Of a DNA stretch of 64,000 bases, positions 17,298 through 26,121 are shown in pieces; position 1 is the first letter of the stretch; each line of letters starts with the position of its first letter. The notes under the pieces are model-generated. The model saw only the letters and a list, made by a program, of their open reading frames with translations. It was not told the origin of the DNA and searched no databases. The translations under genes were made by a program, and so were the position numbers. This DNA comes from Ensifer sp. PDNC004 (GTDB taxonomy: Bacteria > Pseudomonadota > Alphaproteobacteria > Rhizobiales > Rhizobiaceae): contig NZ_CP070353.1 in NCBI RefSeq assembly GCF_016919405.1, forward strand, positions 3,374,501 to 3,438,500. The letters run 5' to 3'.

Positions 17298-17326
17298 TTG
17301 ATATGCGACCAGAAAGGGCTTATGTC
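17298..17326 (+). promoter_or_regulatory. Candidate emrA promoter
   Basis: TTGATA at 17298-17303 and TATGTC at 17321-17326 are spaced by 17 nt. The second operator begins about 10 nt after the -10 element, where a bound repressor would block initiation. Confidence 0.5.
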
Positions 17327-17336
17327 AAGTTCCAAT

Positions 17337-17352
17337 CGAACCGAACGGTTCA
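17337..17352. promoter_or_regulatory. TetR operator O2 in front of emrA
   Basis: CGAACCGAACGGTTCA differs from O1 only at the centre and the last base. The two operators are centred 63 bp apart, and each is close to one of the divergent transcription units. Confidence 0.8.
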
Positions 17353-17387
17353 GTTCGTTCAGCAATCTTTAACCAGGCCGGTGCCCA

Positions 17388-18599
17388 ATGTCCGCATCCA
17401 ACACGTCCAGCGCTGCCCGCGTCCGTCCCGTCGACGAGACTTTCGAAGTGCAGCAGGAAACCGCGCTCGAGGCGAAGGCCCCCGCTGCGGAGCAGGCGGT
17501 CGCGCCGGCTCCGGCAAAGGAAGCCGCCGCGCCGCAGAAGAAGGCGCGCAAGCCCATCCTTCCGGTGCTCGGCCTGGCGCTTCTGGCTGCCGGCGGCTGG
17601 TATGGCTACGACTGGTGGACCAATGGCCGCTTCATGATCTCCACCGACGACGCCTATATCGAAGGCGACATCGCGACGATTTCGCCGAAGGTTTCCGGCT
17701 ATGTCGCCAAGGTCGACGCTGTCGCCAACCAGAAGGTGAAGGCTGGCGACCCGCTGGTCACACTCGACGACGGCGACTACCGCATCGCCGCCGAGCAGGC
17801 CGAGGCGAAGATCGCCACCCAGAAGCTGGCGCTCAGCCGCTTCGATGCGCAGATTGCCGGCGCCAAGGCGAGCCTTGCCCAGACCGAAGCGCAGAAGAAG
17901 GCTCTCGAAGCGACGGTGCGCGGCGCCGAACTCGCGCAGAAGCGCGCGAGCGACCTCCAGTCCAAGGCCGTTGGCACCGTCGCTTCGCTCGACAACGCCG
18001 ATGTGGCGCTCGACCAGGCACGGGCAAACCTTGCCGGCGCGGACGCCAACATTGCCGCTGCCAATGCCAGCATTACTGTTCTCGAAGCGCAGCGCACGGA
18101 AGCCGAAAGCGAGATCCGTTCGCTGGAGCTTGCGCGCGACAAGGCCAACCGCGACCTCGGCTTCACCGTGCTGAAGGCGCCCTATGACGGCATCGTCGGC
18201 AACGTCGCAGTCCAGGTCGGCGACCTCGTGTCGGCCGGCCAGCGGCTTGCCGCGCTCGTTCCGGTCGATCAGCTCTATATCGACGCCAACTTCAAGGAGA
18301 CCCAGATCGCACACCTGGTGCCGGGCTCCAAGGTGAAGGTGCATGTCGACGCCTATGAGGACCATGCGATCGAAGGCACGGTCACCTCGATCTCGCCGGC
18401 TTCCGGTTCGGTCTTCTCGCTGCTGCCGGCGGAAAACGCCACCGGCAACTTCACCAAGGTGATCCAGCGCGTGCCGGTGCGCATCACCCTGCCGGCCGAT
18501 GTGTTGGCCGAAGGGCACCTGCGCGCGGGCTTGAGCGTCGTCGTCGATGTCGACACGCGCACGGCGCCGGACCAGACCAAGGTTGCCGCGACCAAGTAA
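17388..18599 (+). CDS. emrA: HlyD/EmrA-type membrane fusion protein of a multidrug efflux pump
   Basis: The 403-residue protein has an Ala/Pro-rich cytoplasmic N-terminus, one membrane segment (PILPVLGLALLAAGGWYGY, about residues 56-74) and a lipoyl/barrel-sandwich segment starting STDDAYIEGD. A long Ala-rich coiled-coil hairpin follows (about 130-255), then the second lipoyl half LKAPYDGIVGNV and a beta-barrel. It bridges the inner-membrane pump EmrB to an outer-membrane channel. The gene is first in an emrAB unit divergent from a TetR repressor. A GC-rich hairpin follows the stop and may reduce transcription into emrB. No Shine-Dalgarno is obvious; the start follows family alignment from memory. 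Confidence 0.94.
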   Translation: MSASNTSSAARVRPVDETFEVQQETALEAKAPAAEQAVAPAPAKEAAAPQKKARKPILPVLGLALLAAGGWYGYDWWTNGRFMISTDDAYIEGDIATISPKVSGYVAKVDAVANQKVKAGDPLVTLDDGDYRIAAEQAEAKIATQKLALSRFDAQIAGAKASLAQTEAQKKALEATVRGAELAQKRASDLQSKAVGTVASLDNADVALDQARANLAGADANIAAANASITVLEAQRTEAESEIRSLELARDKANRDLGFTVLKAPYDGIVGNVAVQVGDLVSAGQRLAALVPVDQLYIDANFKETQIAHLVPGSKVKVHVDAYEDHAIEGTVTSISPASGSVFSLLPAENATGNFTKVIQRVPVRITLPADVLAEGHLRAGLSVVVDVDTRTAPDQTKVAATK

Positions 18600-18613
18600 G
18601 CGGACGCAATGCT

Positions 18614-18637
18614 GGCGCGCCCTTGGGCGCGCCTTTT
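18614..18637 (+). terminator. Hairpin with short T-run between emrA and emrB
   Basis: A 9-bp GGCGCGCCC/GGGCGCGCC stem with a 2-nt loop is followed by TTTT. Its position inside the operon suggests partial termination or 3'-end protection of the emrA message. Confidence 0.6.
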
Positions 18638-18750
18638 GCCGAGACCCCGGCGCCACGGAGCGCGGGTGAAATCCGGAACGCCGGCGCGGCGAAACACGCG
18701 CATGTCCAAAACGCTGGCGCCCAAGCGCGCCCATGCAAGGAGTGGCTGAG

Positions 18751-20340
18751 ATGGCCGCAACGGCAACAGCAGGCTCGGTGGCGGCCGCCGCACCGAAGGT
18801 CGAGGAACACATGGACCCGAAGAGGCTGATCGCCTTCTTCGCCATGGTCGTCGGCATGTTCATGGCCATCCTCGACATCCAGATCGTCTCGGCCTCGCTT
18901 GCTGAAATCCAGGCCGGCCTTTCCGCCGGTTCGGACGAAATCGGCTGGGTGCAGACCTCCTACCTCATTGCCGAAGTCATTATGATCCCGCTCTCGGGCA
19001 CGCTTGCGCGCATCGTCTCGACGCGTGTGCTGTTCTCGGTTTCAGCGGCCGGTTTCACCGCGGCAAGCGCGCTGGCGGCGACCGCGACGAACATCGACCA
19101 GATGATCGTTTATCGCGCGATCCAGGGCTTCATCGGCGGCGGCATGATCCCGTCGGTCTTTGCGGCCGCCTTCACCATCTTCCCGCCATCCAAGCGCAAC
19201 ATCGTCTCGCCGATCATCGGCCTGATCGCGACGCTCGCGCCGACGATCGGCCCGACGGTCGGCGGTTATCTCAGCCACGCCTTCTCCTGGCACTGGCTGT
19301 TCCTCGTCAACGTCATTCCCGGCATCATCGTCGCGACGCTCACCTGGACCTTCATCGACTTCGACAAGCCGGAGCTCAGCCTGTTCAAGAAGTTCGACTG
19401 GTGGGGCCTGGCCTCGATGGCGGTCTTCCTCGGCGCGCTCGAATACGTGCTGGAAGAGGGCAACACCAACGACTGGTTCAACGACGAGCACATTGTCATG
19501 GGTGCGGTCGCTTCGGCGATTGCCGCCATCGTGTTCTTCTACCGCGCCTTCAAGGTGGAATTCCCGGTCGTCGACCTCAGAGCCTTTGCCAACCGAAACT
19601 TCGCCTTCGGCTCGATGTTCTCCTTTGTCATGGGCATCGGCCTCTACGGCCTCACCTATCTCTATCCGCTCTATCTCGGCCGTATCCGCGGCTACGATTC
19701 GCTGATGATCGGCGAGACCATGTTCGTCTCGGGCCTTGCCATGTTCTTCACGGCGCCTGTCGCGGGCATTCTCTCGGGCAAGCTCGACCCGCGCGTGCTG
19801 ATGACGATCGGCTTCACCAGCTTTGCTAGCGGCACCTGGATCATGGGCCACTTGACGGCCGACTGGGACTTCTACGAGCTGTTCATCCCGCAGATCTTGC
19901 GCGGCGTCGGGCTGATGCTGTGCATGGTGCCGATCAACAACATCGCGCTCGGCACCATGCCGCCGGCGCGCATGCGCGGTGCCTCGGGCCTGTTCAACCT
20001 GACCCGTAATCTCGGTGGTGCAGTCGGGCTTGCGGTGATCAACACGATCCTGACGCAGCGCCAGGACTTCCACTATGCGCGGCTTGCCGAGCATATCCAG
20101 TGGGGCAACCCGGAGGCGATGGAGCGGTTCAACAACATGGCCGCCAACTTCAACGCCCATGGTCTCGACGGCACGACGATCGCCATCAAGCAGCTTGCCG
20201 GCATGGCGCAGAAGCAGGCGATCATCCTGTCCTTCGGCGATATCTTCATGCTTTTGACGGTGCTGTTCCTGTCGCTGATCCTCGGCGTGATGATGATCAA
20301 GAAGCCCGAGGGCGTCGGCCCCAGCGGCGGCGGTCACTGA
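18751..20340 (+). CDS. emrB: EmrB/QacA-family (DHA2, 14-helix) drug:H+ antiporter
   Basis: The 529-residue protein begins with a soluble leader and then shows about 14 membrane segments. Major-facilitator motifs are present: LDIQIVSASL in the first helix, a loop 2-3 segment GTLARIVSTRVLF, and motif C-like GLIATLAPTIGPTVGGYL. With EmrA it exports hydrophobic toxic compounds directly across both membranes. The ATG at 18751 is preferred over one at 18733 because AAGGAG lies 9 nt upstream of it. The 151-bp gap after emrA contains a terminator-like hairpin. Close similarity to a Sinorhizobium flavonoid-inducible pump is inferred from neighbourhood only. Confidence 0.95.
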   Translation: MAATATAGSVAAAAPKVEEHMDPKRLIAFFAMVVGMFMAILDIQIVSASLAEIQAGLSAGSDEIGWVQTSYLIAEVIMIPLSGTLARIVSTRVLFSVSAAGFTAASALAATATNIDQMIVYRAIQGFIGGGMIPSVFAAAFTIFPPSKRNIVSPIIGLIATLAPTIGPTVGGYLSHAFSWHWLFLVNVIPGIIVATLTWTFIDFDKPELSLFKKFDWWGLASMAVFLGALEYVLEEGNTNDWFNDEHIVMGAVASAIAAIVFFYRAFKVEFPVVDLRAFANRNFAFGSMFSFVMGIGLYGLTYLYPLYLGRIRGYDSLMIGETMFVSGLAMFFTAPVAGILSGKLDPRVLMTIGFTSFASGTWIMGHLTADWDFYELFIPQILRGVGLMLCMVPINNIALGTMPPARMRGASGLFNLTRNLGGAVGLAVINTILTQRQDFHYARLAEHIQWGNPEAMERFNNMAANFNAHGLDGTTIAIKQLAGMAQKQAIILSFGDIFMLLTVLFLSLILGVMMIKKPEGVGPSGGGH

Positions 20341-20357
20341 CACCGGCATAACGCAGC

Positions 20358-20388
20358 CCGCACGGTTTACGCGAACGAAGCCGTGCGG
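20358..20388 (+). terminator. Possible weak terminator downstream of emrB
   Basis: CCGCACGG pairs with CCGTGCGG and the stem extends by three weaker pairs around a 9-nt loop. No thymine run follows, so function is uncertain. Confidence 0.4.
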
Positions 20389-20424
20389 CACACTCCTCTC
20401 CACGGATAGCGGAGGGGTGGAAGC

Positions 20425-21540
20425 ATGCGCAGATCGGCTCTGGCGTCTTTTTCACGACGGTCTTTCCTGACCGGCCTTGCCGGTCTCGGGGCGGCGCTTG
20501 CGGCCTCCCGGAGTCGTGCTGCCGTCCCGGCCATCGACGCGACGTTCCTGTTTTCCAACGACATCCATGCCTGCCTCGTTTCGATCGAAGGGCTTGCTCC
20601 CAACTGCGCGGCCGAAGGCAAGACGGACGCCAGCCTGCTGCGCCATGTGGCAGCGCTAAACGCCGTGCACGCCATGCGCTGGCCGGAAACGGTCGCCGGC
20701 AAGCCGAGCGGGCTTGCAAGCGCCGGGCGGGAGATCGGCAAGCCGCTCGGCCTGGTGCTTGGCGGTGACCTCACCGATGACGGCGGCGGCCAGGTGCGTC
20801 AGCCGCGCGAGGGGCGGCAGCTGCAGCAGTTCTCCAGCCGCTACCAGGAAGGGGCAGGGCCGGACCACGTCCATATGCCCGTCTATGTCGGCCTCGGCAA
20901 CCACGACCTCGACCAGGACGGGCCGCCGCCGCATGTCGACTGGTATCGCCGCGAACTGCGCGACTATGTCGAACTCAACCACCGCCAGTCGGTTTTCTAC
21001 AAGCCGCCTGTGCCGGTCACCAATTACGATCCGCTTTCGGATTGCTACTCCTGGGACTGGGGCGGGCTGCATCTGGTGCAATTGCAGCGCTTCGGTGGCG
21101 ACGAAACCAAGGGCGCCGTCAATGCGCTGCCCTGGTTGAAACAGGATCTTGCGAACTATGCCGGCGATGGCCGGCCGGTGATCCTCTTCCAGCACTATGG
21201 CTGGGACGCGTTTTCGACCGAGGTGTGGGATGCCAAGGCGAAAACCTTCGACGACGATGGCGACGGCGCTGCGCATTGGTGGAGCGTGCCTCAGCGCCAG
21301 GCGCTGCTCGATACCGTCAAGGGCAGCAACGTCATCGGCCTGTTCCACGGCCACCAGCACGAAACGGCGATGATCTACCGCCAGGGCGGGCTCGATCTCG
21401 TCAAGCCGAAGGCCGCCTATATAGGCGGCTTTGCCCTCGTGCGCGTTACCGATGGTTTCATGGACGTGGCGCTGGCGGAGGCCGGACAGAGCCATGGCGA
21501 GGTCGTCTTTACCGCTGCCTTCAGCAAGCACCTTTCCTAG
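20425..21540 (+). CDS. Tat-exported metallophosphoesterase
   Basis: The 371-residue protein starts with a twin-arginine signal (SRRSFLTGLAGLGAALAA, residues 10-27), predicting export of a folded, metal-loaded enzyme. Calcineurin-like phosphoesterase motifs follow in order: SNDIH, GGDLTDDG, GNHDLD, an FQHYGWD block and GLFHGHQHE. A Ser replaces the usual first-motif neighbour, but all metal ligands appear present. It should hydrolyse a phosphomono- or diester in the periplasm; the DDDGDGAAHWW insert is distinctive. A GGAGGGG-like tract precedes the start. It follows emrB by 84 bp and precedes the LacI gene by 144 bp, and belongs clearly to neither unit. Confidence 0.92.
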   Translation: MRRSALASFSRRSFLTGLAGLGAALAASRSRAAVPAIDATFLFSNDIHACLVSIEGLAPNCAAEGKTDASLLRHVAALNAVHAMRWPETVAGKPSGLASAGREIGKPLGLVLGGDLTDDGGGQVRQPREGRQLQQFSSRYQEGAGPDHVHMPVYVGLGNHDLDQDGPPPHVDWYRRELRDYVELNHRQSVFYKPPVPVTNYDPLSDCYSWDWGGLHLVQLQRFGGDETKGAVNALPWLKQDLANYAGDGRPVILFQHYGWDAFSTEVWDAKAKTFDDDGDGAAHWWSVPQRQALLDTVKGSNVIGLFHGHQHETAMIYRQGGLDLVKPKAAYIGGFALVRVTDGFMDVALAEAGQSHGEVVFTAAFSKHLS

Positions 21541-21634
21541 GTAAAAAAACGAGCTTAATCAAATCGTTAAGGCGTCGGATCCGTCTTCTCCGGTCAGCGG
21601 CGCGGCGCTCCGTTTTCTACGTCTTGCGGATTTT

Positions 21635-21650
21635 TGATTTACGTACATCA
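21635..21650. promoter_or_regulatory. Candidate operator of the LacI regulator (16-bp near-palindrome)
   Basis: TGATTTACGTACATCA is symmetric at 14 of 16 positions around a central ACGT. It lies 34 bp upstream of the LacI-family start codon at 21685, a usual position for autoregulation. Confidence 0.55.
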
Positions 21651-21684
21651 GAAATTCCTCTAAAGGCAGAACCCGGAGGAAAAC

Positions 21685-22722
21685 ATGCGCCCGACAGTTC
21701 ACGATATCGCTGCCAGAGCCGGGGTCAGCCTCGCGACCGTCGACCGGGTTTTGAACAACCGCCCGGGCGTGCGCAGCGTCACCCGCGACAAGGTCGAGCG
21801 CGCCATCGAAACGCTCGGCTATGTGCGCGATGTGGCGGCCGCCAACCTCGCCAAGAGCCGGATCTATCCGCTAGTCTTCATCCTGCCGGAGGGCGACAAC
21901 ACCTTCATGCGCGGCCTTGCGGCCGAGGTGGAGGCGGCGAAGGTCCGCTCCGCCGTCGAGCGCACGGCGATCACGGTCTTGTCCGTGCCGGCGTTCGACC
22001 CGGCAGCATTGGCTGCTGCGCTTCGTGAAGCGCGGGCGCTTGACCCGGCCGGCGTTGCGGTCGTCGCGATCGATGCGCCCGAAGTCGTGAGCGCGGTGGA
22101 CGCGCTGCGTGAGGACGGCATCGCCGTCGTGACGCTGGTGTCCGACCTGCCGGGGTCTTCGCGCGATCACTTTGCCGGTGTCGACAACGTTGCTGCCGGC
22201 CGGACCGCCGGCACCCTGATGGGGCGTTTCCTTGGTGGCCGAAACGGCCCGGTCGCGATCGTCGCCGGCTCGATGCTGGTGCGCGACCATCGCGACCGTC
22301 TCGAAGGTTTTGGCGCGGCCATGGCGGAGAGCGCGCCCGGGCGCCAGCTTCTACCCGTCGTCGAAGGACATGACGATCCGGCCGAGGTCGATCGCCTCGT
22401 CTCCAGCCTGCTCGCCGATCACCCGGAGCTTGCCGGCATCTACAGTCTCGGCGCCGGCAACCGCGGCCTGATCGCGGCATTGGAAAAGGCGGGTCGGGAG
22501 AAGGCCGTTTGCGCCATTGCCCATGAACTGACGCCGCATAGCCGTGCGGCACTTCTTTCCGGCACGCTCGACGCGCTCCTCAATCAGGACGCCGGCCATG
22601 AGGTGCGCAGCGCCATCCGGGTGCTGAAGGCCCGTGCTGACGGGCTTGCGGTGATCGGCGCGCAGGAGCGCATCCGCATCGAGATTTTCCTGAAGGACAA
22701 TCTGCCGGTCGATCCGGCGTAG
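21685..22722 (+). CDS. LacI-family transcriptional regulator of the xylose genes (putative XylR)
   Basis: The 345-residue protein has the LacI HTH at the extreme N-terminus (VHDIAARAGVSLATVDRVLN, residues 5-24) and a hinge near residue 55. A periplasmic-binding-protein-like sugar-sensing domain follows. GGAGG precedes the ATG. The gene lies 50 bp upstream of xylB on the same strand, so it probably controls xylB and the nearby xylA, with D-xylose as the likely inducer; this is inference from context. A 16-bp near-palindrome lies 34 bp upstream of its start. The VDRVLN spelling of the recognition helix resembles the subgroup of LacI proteins beside rhizobial sugar kinases. Confidence 0.93.
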   Translation: MRPTVHDIAARAGVSLATVDRVLNNRPGVRSVTRDKVERAIETLGYVRDVAAANLAKSRIYPLVFILPEGDNTFMRGLAAEVEAAKVRSAVERTAITVLSVPAFDPAALAAALREARALDPAGVAVVAIDAPEVVSAVDALREDGIAVVTLVSDLPGSSRDHFAGVDNVAAGRTAGTLMGRFLGGRNGPVAIVAGSMLVRDHRDRLEGFGAAMAESAPGRQLLPVVEGHDDPAEVDRLVSSLLADHPELAGIYSLGAGNRGLIAALEKAGREKAVCAIAHELTPHSRAALLSGTLDALLNQDAGHEVRSAIRVLKARADGLAVIGAQERIRIEIFLKDNLPVDPA

Positions 22723-22772
22723 TGCTTTGAATTTACGCAGTTCCTTCGAGGAACTGCTCAATGGAGGCAAGC

Positions 22773-24227
22773 ATGTATCTCGGACTGGATCTCGGCACCT
22801 CGGGCGTCAAGGCAATGTTGATCGACGGCGGCCAGCGCATCGTCGGTTCGGCCTCCGCCGCGCTCGACGTTTCGCGGCCGCATCCCGGTTGGTCGGAACA
22901 GGACCCGGCCGATTGGGTGCGCGCCACCGAAGAGGCGATTGCCGGGCTGAAGGCGGCGCATCCCGAGGAGCTTGCGGCCGTCAGAGGCATCGGGCTCTCG
23001 GGCCAGATGCACGGCGCGACGCTGCTCGACGCCGACGACCGCGTGCTTCGGCCCTGCATCCTCTGGAACGACACCCGCAGCTTCCGCGAGGCGGCAGCGC
23101 TCGATGCGGACCCGCAGTTCCGCGCCATCACCGGCAACATCGTTTTCCCGGGTTTCACCGCACCGAAGCTTGCCTGGGTGCGGGCCAACGAGCCAGATAT
23201 CTTCGCCAAGGTGCGCTGGGTGCTGCTGCCGAAGGATTATCTGCGCCTGTGGCTGACCGGCGAGCACATGTCGGAAATGTCCGACAGCGCCGGCACCGCC
23301 TGGCTCGACACCGGCAAGAGGCAATGGTCGGGAAGCCTGCTTGCCGCCACCGGCATGGACGAAAAGCAAATGCCGAGCCTGGTCGAGGGGACCGATGCGG
23401 CCGGGAAGCTGCGTTCGGAACTCGCCGCCCGCTGGGGGATTTCCGGTGACGTCGTGGTTGCCGGCGGCGCCGGCGACAATGCGGCCTCGGCCTGCGGCAT
23501 GGGCACGGTCGGCGAGGGCAATGCCTTCGTCTCGCTCGGAACCTCGGGCGTGCTCTTTGCGGCCAATGCCAGCTATCTGCCCAACCCGGAAAGCGCCGTG
23601 CATGCCTTCTGCCATGCGCTGCCGAATACTTGGCACCAGATGGGCGTGATCCTGTCGGCGACCGATGCGCTGAACTGGTACTCCGGCATCGCCGGCCGCA
23701 GTGCTGCCGACCTGAGCGCCGAGCTCGGCGATGCCATCAAGGCGCCCTCGGGCGTCACCTTCCTGCCCTATCTCTCGGGCGAGCGCACGCCGCACAACGA
23801 CGCGGCGATCCGCGGCGCCTTCGTCGGGCTCGGTCATGAAAGCAGCCGGGTGGTGCTGACCCAGGCGGTGATGGAAGGCGTGTCCTTCGCCATTCGCGAC
23901 AGCCTCGAAGCCCTTCGCGCCGCCGGCACGACGCTCACGCGGGTGACCGCGACCGGTGGCGGTTCGCGCTCGCGCTACTGGCTGAAATCGATCGCGACGG
24001 CGCTCAACCTGCCGGTCGATCTGCCGGCCGACGGCGATTTCGGTGCTGCCTTCGGGGCGGCCCGCCTCGGCCTCATTGCCGCGACCGGCGCCGATCCGGT
24101 CGCCACCTGCGACGCGCCGCGCACAGCCGAGACCATCGCGCCGGAGGCGTCGCTGGTTTCGGCCTATGAGGAGAGCTATCAGCGCTACCGCCGCCTCTAT
24201 CCGGCAATCAAGGGCGCCGCGTCGTGA
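22773..24227 (+). CDS. xylB: Xylulokinase
   Basis: The 484-residue FGGY-family kinase begins MYLGLDLGTSGVKAMLID with the phosphate-1 motif. It carries the xylulokinase-typical LSGQMHGATLLD segment and the FGGY C-terminal signature region starting VMEGVSFAIRDS. It phosphorylates D-xylulose to D-xylulose 5-phosphate for the pentose phosphate pathway. The ATG at 22773 is chosen over 22761 because GGAGG lies 5 nt before it. It follows the LacI gene and lies about 540 bp before xylA, separated by a convergent NTF2-like gene. A GC-rich hairpin spans the stop codon. The family assignment is secure. Confidence 0.96.
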   Translation: MYLGLDLGTSGVKAMLIDGGQRIVGSASAALDVSRPHPGWSEQDPADWVRATEEAIAGLKAAHPEELAAVRGIGLSGQMHGATLLDADDRVLRPCILWNDTRSFREAAALDADPQFRAITGNIVFPGFTAPKLAWVRANEPDIFAKVRWVLLPKDYLRLWLTGEHMSEMSDSAGTAWLDTGKRQWSGSLLAATGMDEKQMPSLVEGTDAAGKLRSELAARWGISGDVVVAGGAGDNAASACGMGTVGEGNAFVSLGTSGVLFAANASYLPNPESAVHAFCHALPNTWHQMGVILSATDALNWYSGIAGRSAADLSAELGDAIKAPSGVTFLPYLSGERTPHNDAAIRGAFVGLGHESSRVVLTQAVMEGVSFAIRDSLEALRAAGTTLTRVTATGGGSRSRYWLKSIATALNLPVDLPADGDFGAAFGAARLGLIAATGADPVATCDAPRTAETIAPEASLVSAYEESYQRYRRLYPAIKGAAS

Positions 24228-24238
24228 TACGGCGCCCT
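24211..24238 (+). terminator. Hairpin spanning the xylB stop codon
   Basis: AGGGCGCCG pairs perfectly with CGGCGCCCT, with the TGA stop in the loop. There is no thymine run, but it sits between the convergent xylB and NTF2-like genes, where a bidirectional stop is expected. Confidence 0.5.
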
Positions 24239-24262
24239 ATCTCTCGATCCGCTGCCACGTGT

Positions 24263-24625
24263 TCAGCGGGCCGGAACCTTGTCGAGGAAACCGGTGACCG
24301 TCTTCAGGCGGCCCTTTTCGATCTGGCAGACATCGGTGCCTTCGATGACAGAGGGAATGTCGTCCGGACCGAGCGCCCAGGAAAAGCGGATCGTGTCGGC
24401 ATAACCGTCGGCGTCACCCTTCAGCGTGAAGCGGAAGCCGGGAAATTGCGCCTGCACACCGGCAATGAGCGCATCGATGCCGGCATGACTGTCGCCCTGC
24501 ATGATCGGATCACGGTAGGCGACGTCGGCGGCGAACGTCTTCTCGATCAGGGCCGCGCGCTCAGCAGCGTCGGTGGCGTTCCAGGCGGTCATGTAGGCTT
24601 CGGCGATGGCGTTGAAGTCGTGCAT
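24263..24625 (-). CDS. NTF2-like (SnoaL-type) small protein
   Basis: The 120-residue protein, starting [19 protein letters not shown], has the SnoaL/NTF2-like cone fold signature: an N-terminal helix pair, a YRDPIM strand and the [13 protein letters not shown] and RFSWALG strands. Such proteins act as ketosteroid-isomerase-like enzymes, cyclases or ligand-binding domains, and the substrate is unknown. GGAAGG precedes the ATG at 24625; in-frame sequence upstream to 24829 overlaps xylA and is not used. It is inserted between xylB and xylA in the opposite orientation, with its promoter in the region shared with xylA. A link to xylose metabolism is not evident. Confidence 0.85.
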   Translation of the reverse strand: MHDFNAIAEAYMTAWNATDAAERAALIEKTFAADVAYRDPIMQGDSHAGIDALIAGVQAQFPGFRFTLKGDADGYADTIRFSWALGPDDIPSVIEGTDVCQIEKGRLKTVTGFLDKVPAR

Positions 24626-24686
24626 CGAAGTGTTCCTTCCGTTTGGCGTTTCGATGCTTCCGATATCGCCGGTCGAGGGAATGAAA

Positions 24687-24708
24687 CCAATTACCTTCCA
24701 CGTAATGG
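24687..24708. promoter_or_regulatory. Inverted repeat in the divergent NTF2-like/xylA promoter region
   Basis: ATTAC and GTAAT form inverted arms 7 nt apart, extended by CCA and GG. It lies 60 bp upstream of the xylA start and is a possible regulator site, though it does not closely resemble the LacI near-palindrome at 21635. Confidence 0.3.
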
Positions 24709-24767
24709 CCGCGCCTATCGCAATGGCGATGCCGGCCGACACCACTCTTGAAAGAGGAGCAAGACCC

Positions 24768-26078
24768 GTGAGCACTGGCTTTTTCGGCGATATCGCCAAG
24801 ATCAAGTATGAAGGACCTGAAAGCACCAACCCGCTCGCCTTCCGCCATTACAACAAGGACGAGGTCGTGCTCGGCAAGCGTATGGAAGACCACCTGCGTT
24901 TCGCGGTTGCCTACTGGCACACCTTCGTCTGGCCGGGCGGCGACCCCTTTGGCGGCCAGACCTTCGAGCGCCCCTGGTTCAAGGACGACATGGCGGCGGC
25001 CAAGCTGAAGGCCGATGTCGCCTTCGAATTCTTCGATCTGCTCGGCGTCCCGTTCTATTGCTTCCACGATGCCGACGTGCGTCCGGAAGGCAAAAGCTTC
25101 GTCGAGAACACGAAGAACCTCAACGAGATCGTCGACTACTTCGAAAAGAAGCAGGCCGAGTCCGGCGTCAACCTGCTCTGGGGCACGGCGAACCTCTTCT
25201 CCAACCGGCGCTACATGTCGGGTGCGGCGACCAATCCGGATCCGGATGTCTTCGCGTTCGCAGCCGCGACGGTGAAAACCTGCCTTGACGCCACCAAGCG
25301 CCTCGGCGGCCAGAACTACGTGCTCTGGGGCGGTCGTGAAGGCTACGAGACGCTGCTCAACACCGACATGAAGCGCGAGCTCGACCAGCTCGGCCGTTTC
25401 GTCAACCTCGTCGTCGAGTACAAGCACAAGATCGGCTTCAAGGGCGCCATCCTGATCGAGCCGAAGCCACAGGAACCGACCAAGCACCAGTACGACTACG
25501 ACGTCGCGACGGTCTACGGCTTCCTGAAGAACTACGGCCTGGAAAACGAGGTGAAGGTCAATATCGAGCAGGGCCATGCGATCCTCGCCGGCCACTCCTT
25601 CGAGCACGAGCTGGCGCTTGCCAACGCGCTCGGCATCTTCGGCTCGATCGACATGAACCGCAACGATTACCAGTCCGGCTGGGATACGGACCAGTTCCCG
25701 AACAACGTGCCGGAAATGGCGCTTGCCTATTACCAGGTTCTTTCCGGCGGCGGCTTTGCGACCGGCGGCACGAACTTCGACGCCAAGCTGCGCCGTCAGT
25801 CGATCGATCCGGAGGATCTTCTGATCGGCCATATCGGCGGCATGGATTGCTGCGCCCGCGGCCTGAAGGCAGCGGCAAAGATGATCGAGGACAAGGCGCT
25901 CTCCGCACCGCTCGAAAGCCGCTATGCCGGCTGGCAGGTGCCGGAAGCCAAGAAGATGCTCGACGGCGGCTTCTCGCTGGAAGAGATCGAGGCCTGGGTG
26001 CTGAAGTCGGATCTCAACCCGCAGCCGAAGTCCGGCAAGCAGGAACTGCTCGAAAACGTCGTCAACCGCTACGTCTGA
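24768..26078 (+). CDS. xylA: Xylose isomerase
   Basis: The 436-residue enzyme interconverts D-xylose and D-xylulose in the cytoplasm, using two divalent metals. It shows the class II xylose isomerase features [11 protein letters not shown] (catalytic His region), the [15 protein letters not shown] metal-binding signature and a [17 protein letters not shown] segment. Length is typical of the long (class II) form. The start is a GTG at 24768 with AGAGGAG 8 nt upstream; the open frame extends to 24606 but those residues overlap the divergent gene. A strong terminator follows at 26096. With xylB and the LacI regulator it forms a complete xylose entry pathway, though no xylose ABC transporter is in the window. 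Confidence 0.97.
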   Translation: MSTGFFGDIAKIKYEGPESTNPLAFRHYNKDEVVLGKRMEDHLRFAVAYWHTFVWPGGDPFGGQTFERPWFKDDMAAAKLKADVAFEFFDLLGVPFYCFHDADVRPEGKSFVENTKNLNEIVDYFEKKQAESGVNLLWGTANLFSNRRYMSGAATNPDPDVFAFAAATVKTCLDATKRLGGQNYVLWGGREGYETLLNTDMKRELDQLGRFVNLVVEYKHKIGFKGAILIEPKPQEPTKHQYDYDVATVYGFLKNYGLENEVKVNIEQGHAILAGHSFEHELALANALGIFGSIDMNRNDYQSGWDTDQFPNNVPEMALAYYQVLSGGGFATGGTNFDAKLRRQSIDPEDLLIGHIGGMDCCARGLKAAAKMIEDKALSAPLESRYAGWQVPEAKKMLDGGFSLEEIEAWVLKSDLNPQPKSGKQELLENVVNRYV

Positions 26079-26095
26079 GCAGAGAATGGGTATCG

Positions 26096-26121
26096 AAAGG
26101 GCGCCATGATGGCGCCCTTTT
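26096..26121 (+). terminator. Rho-independent terminator of xylA
   Basis: A perfect 10-bp AAAGGGCGCC/GGCGCCCTTT stem with a 5-nt loop ends in TTTT. It begins 18 nt after the xylA stop codon. Confidence 0.92.

Noticed and set aside
19042..20403. 453-codon minus-strand frame opposite emrB
   Set aside because: It is antisense to a clear 14-helix transporter, is rich in charged residues and has no homology features.
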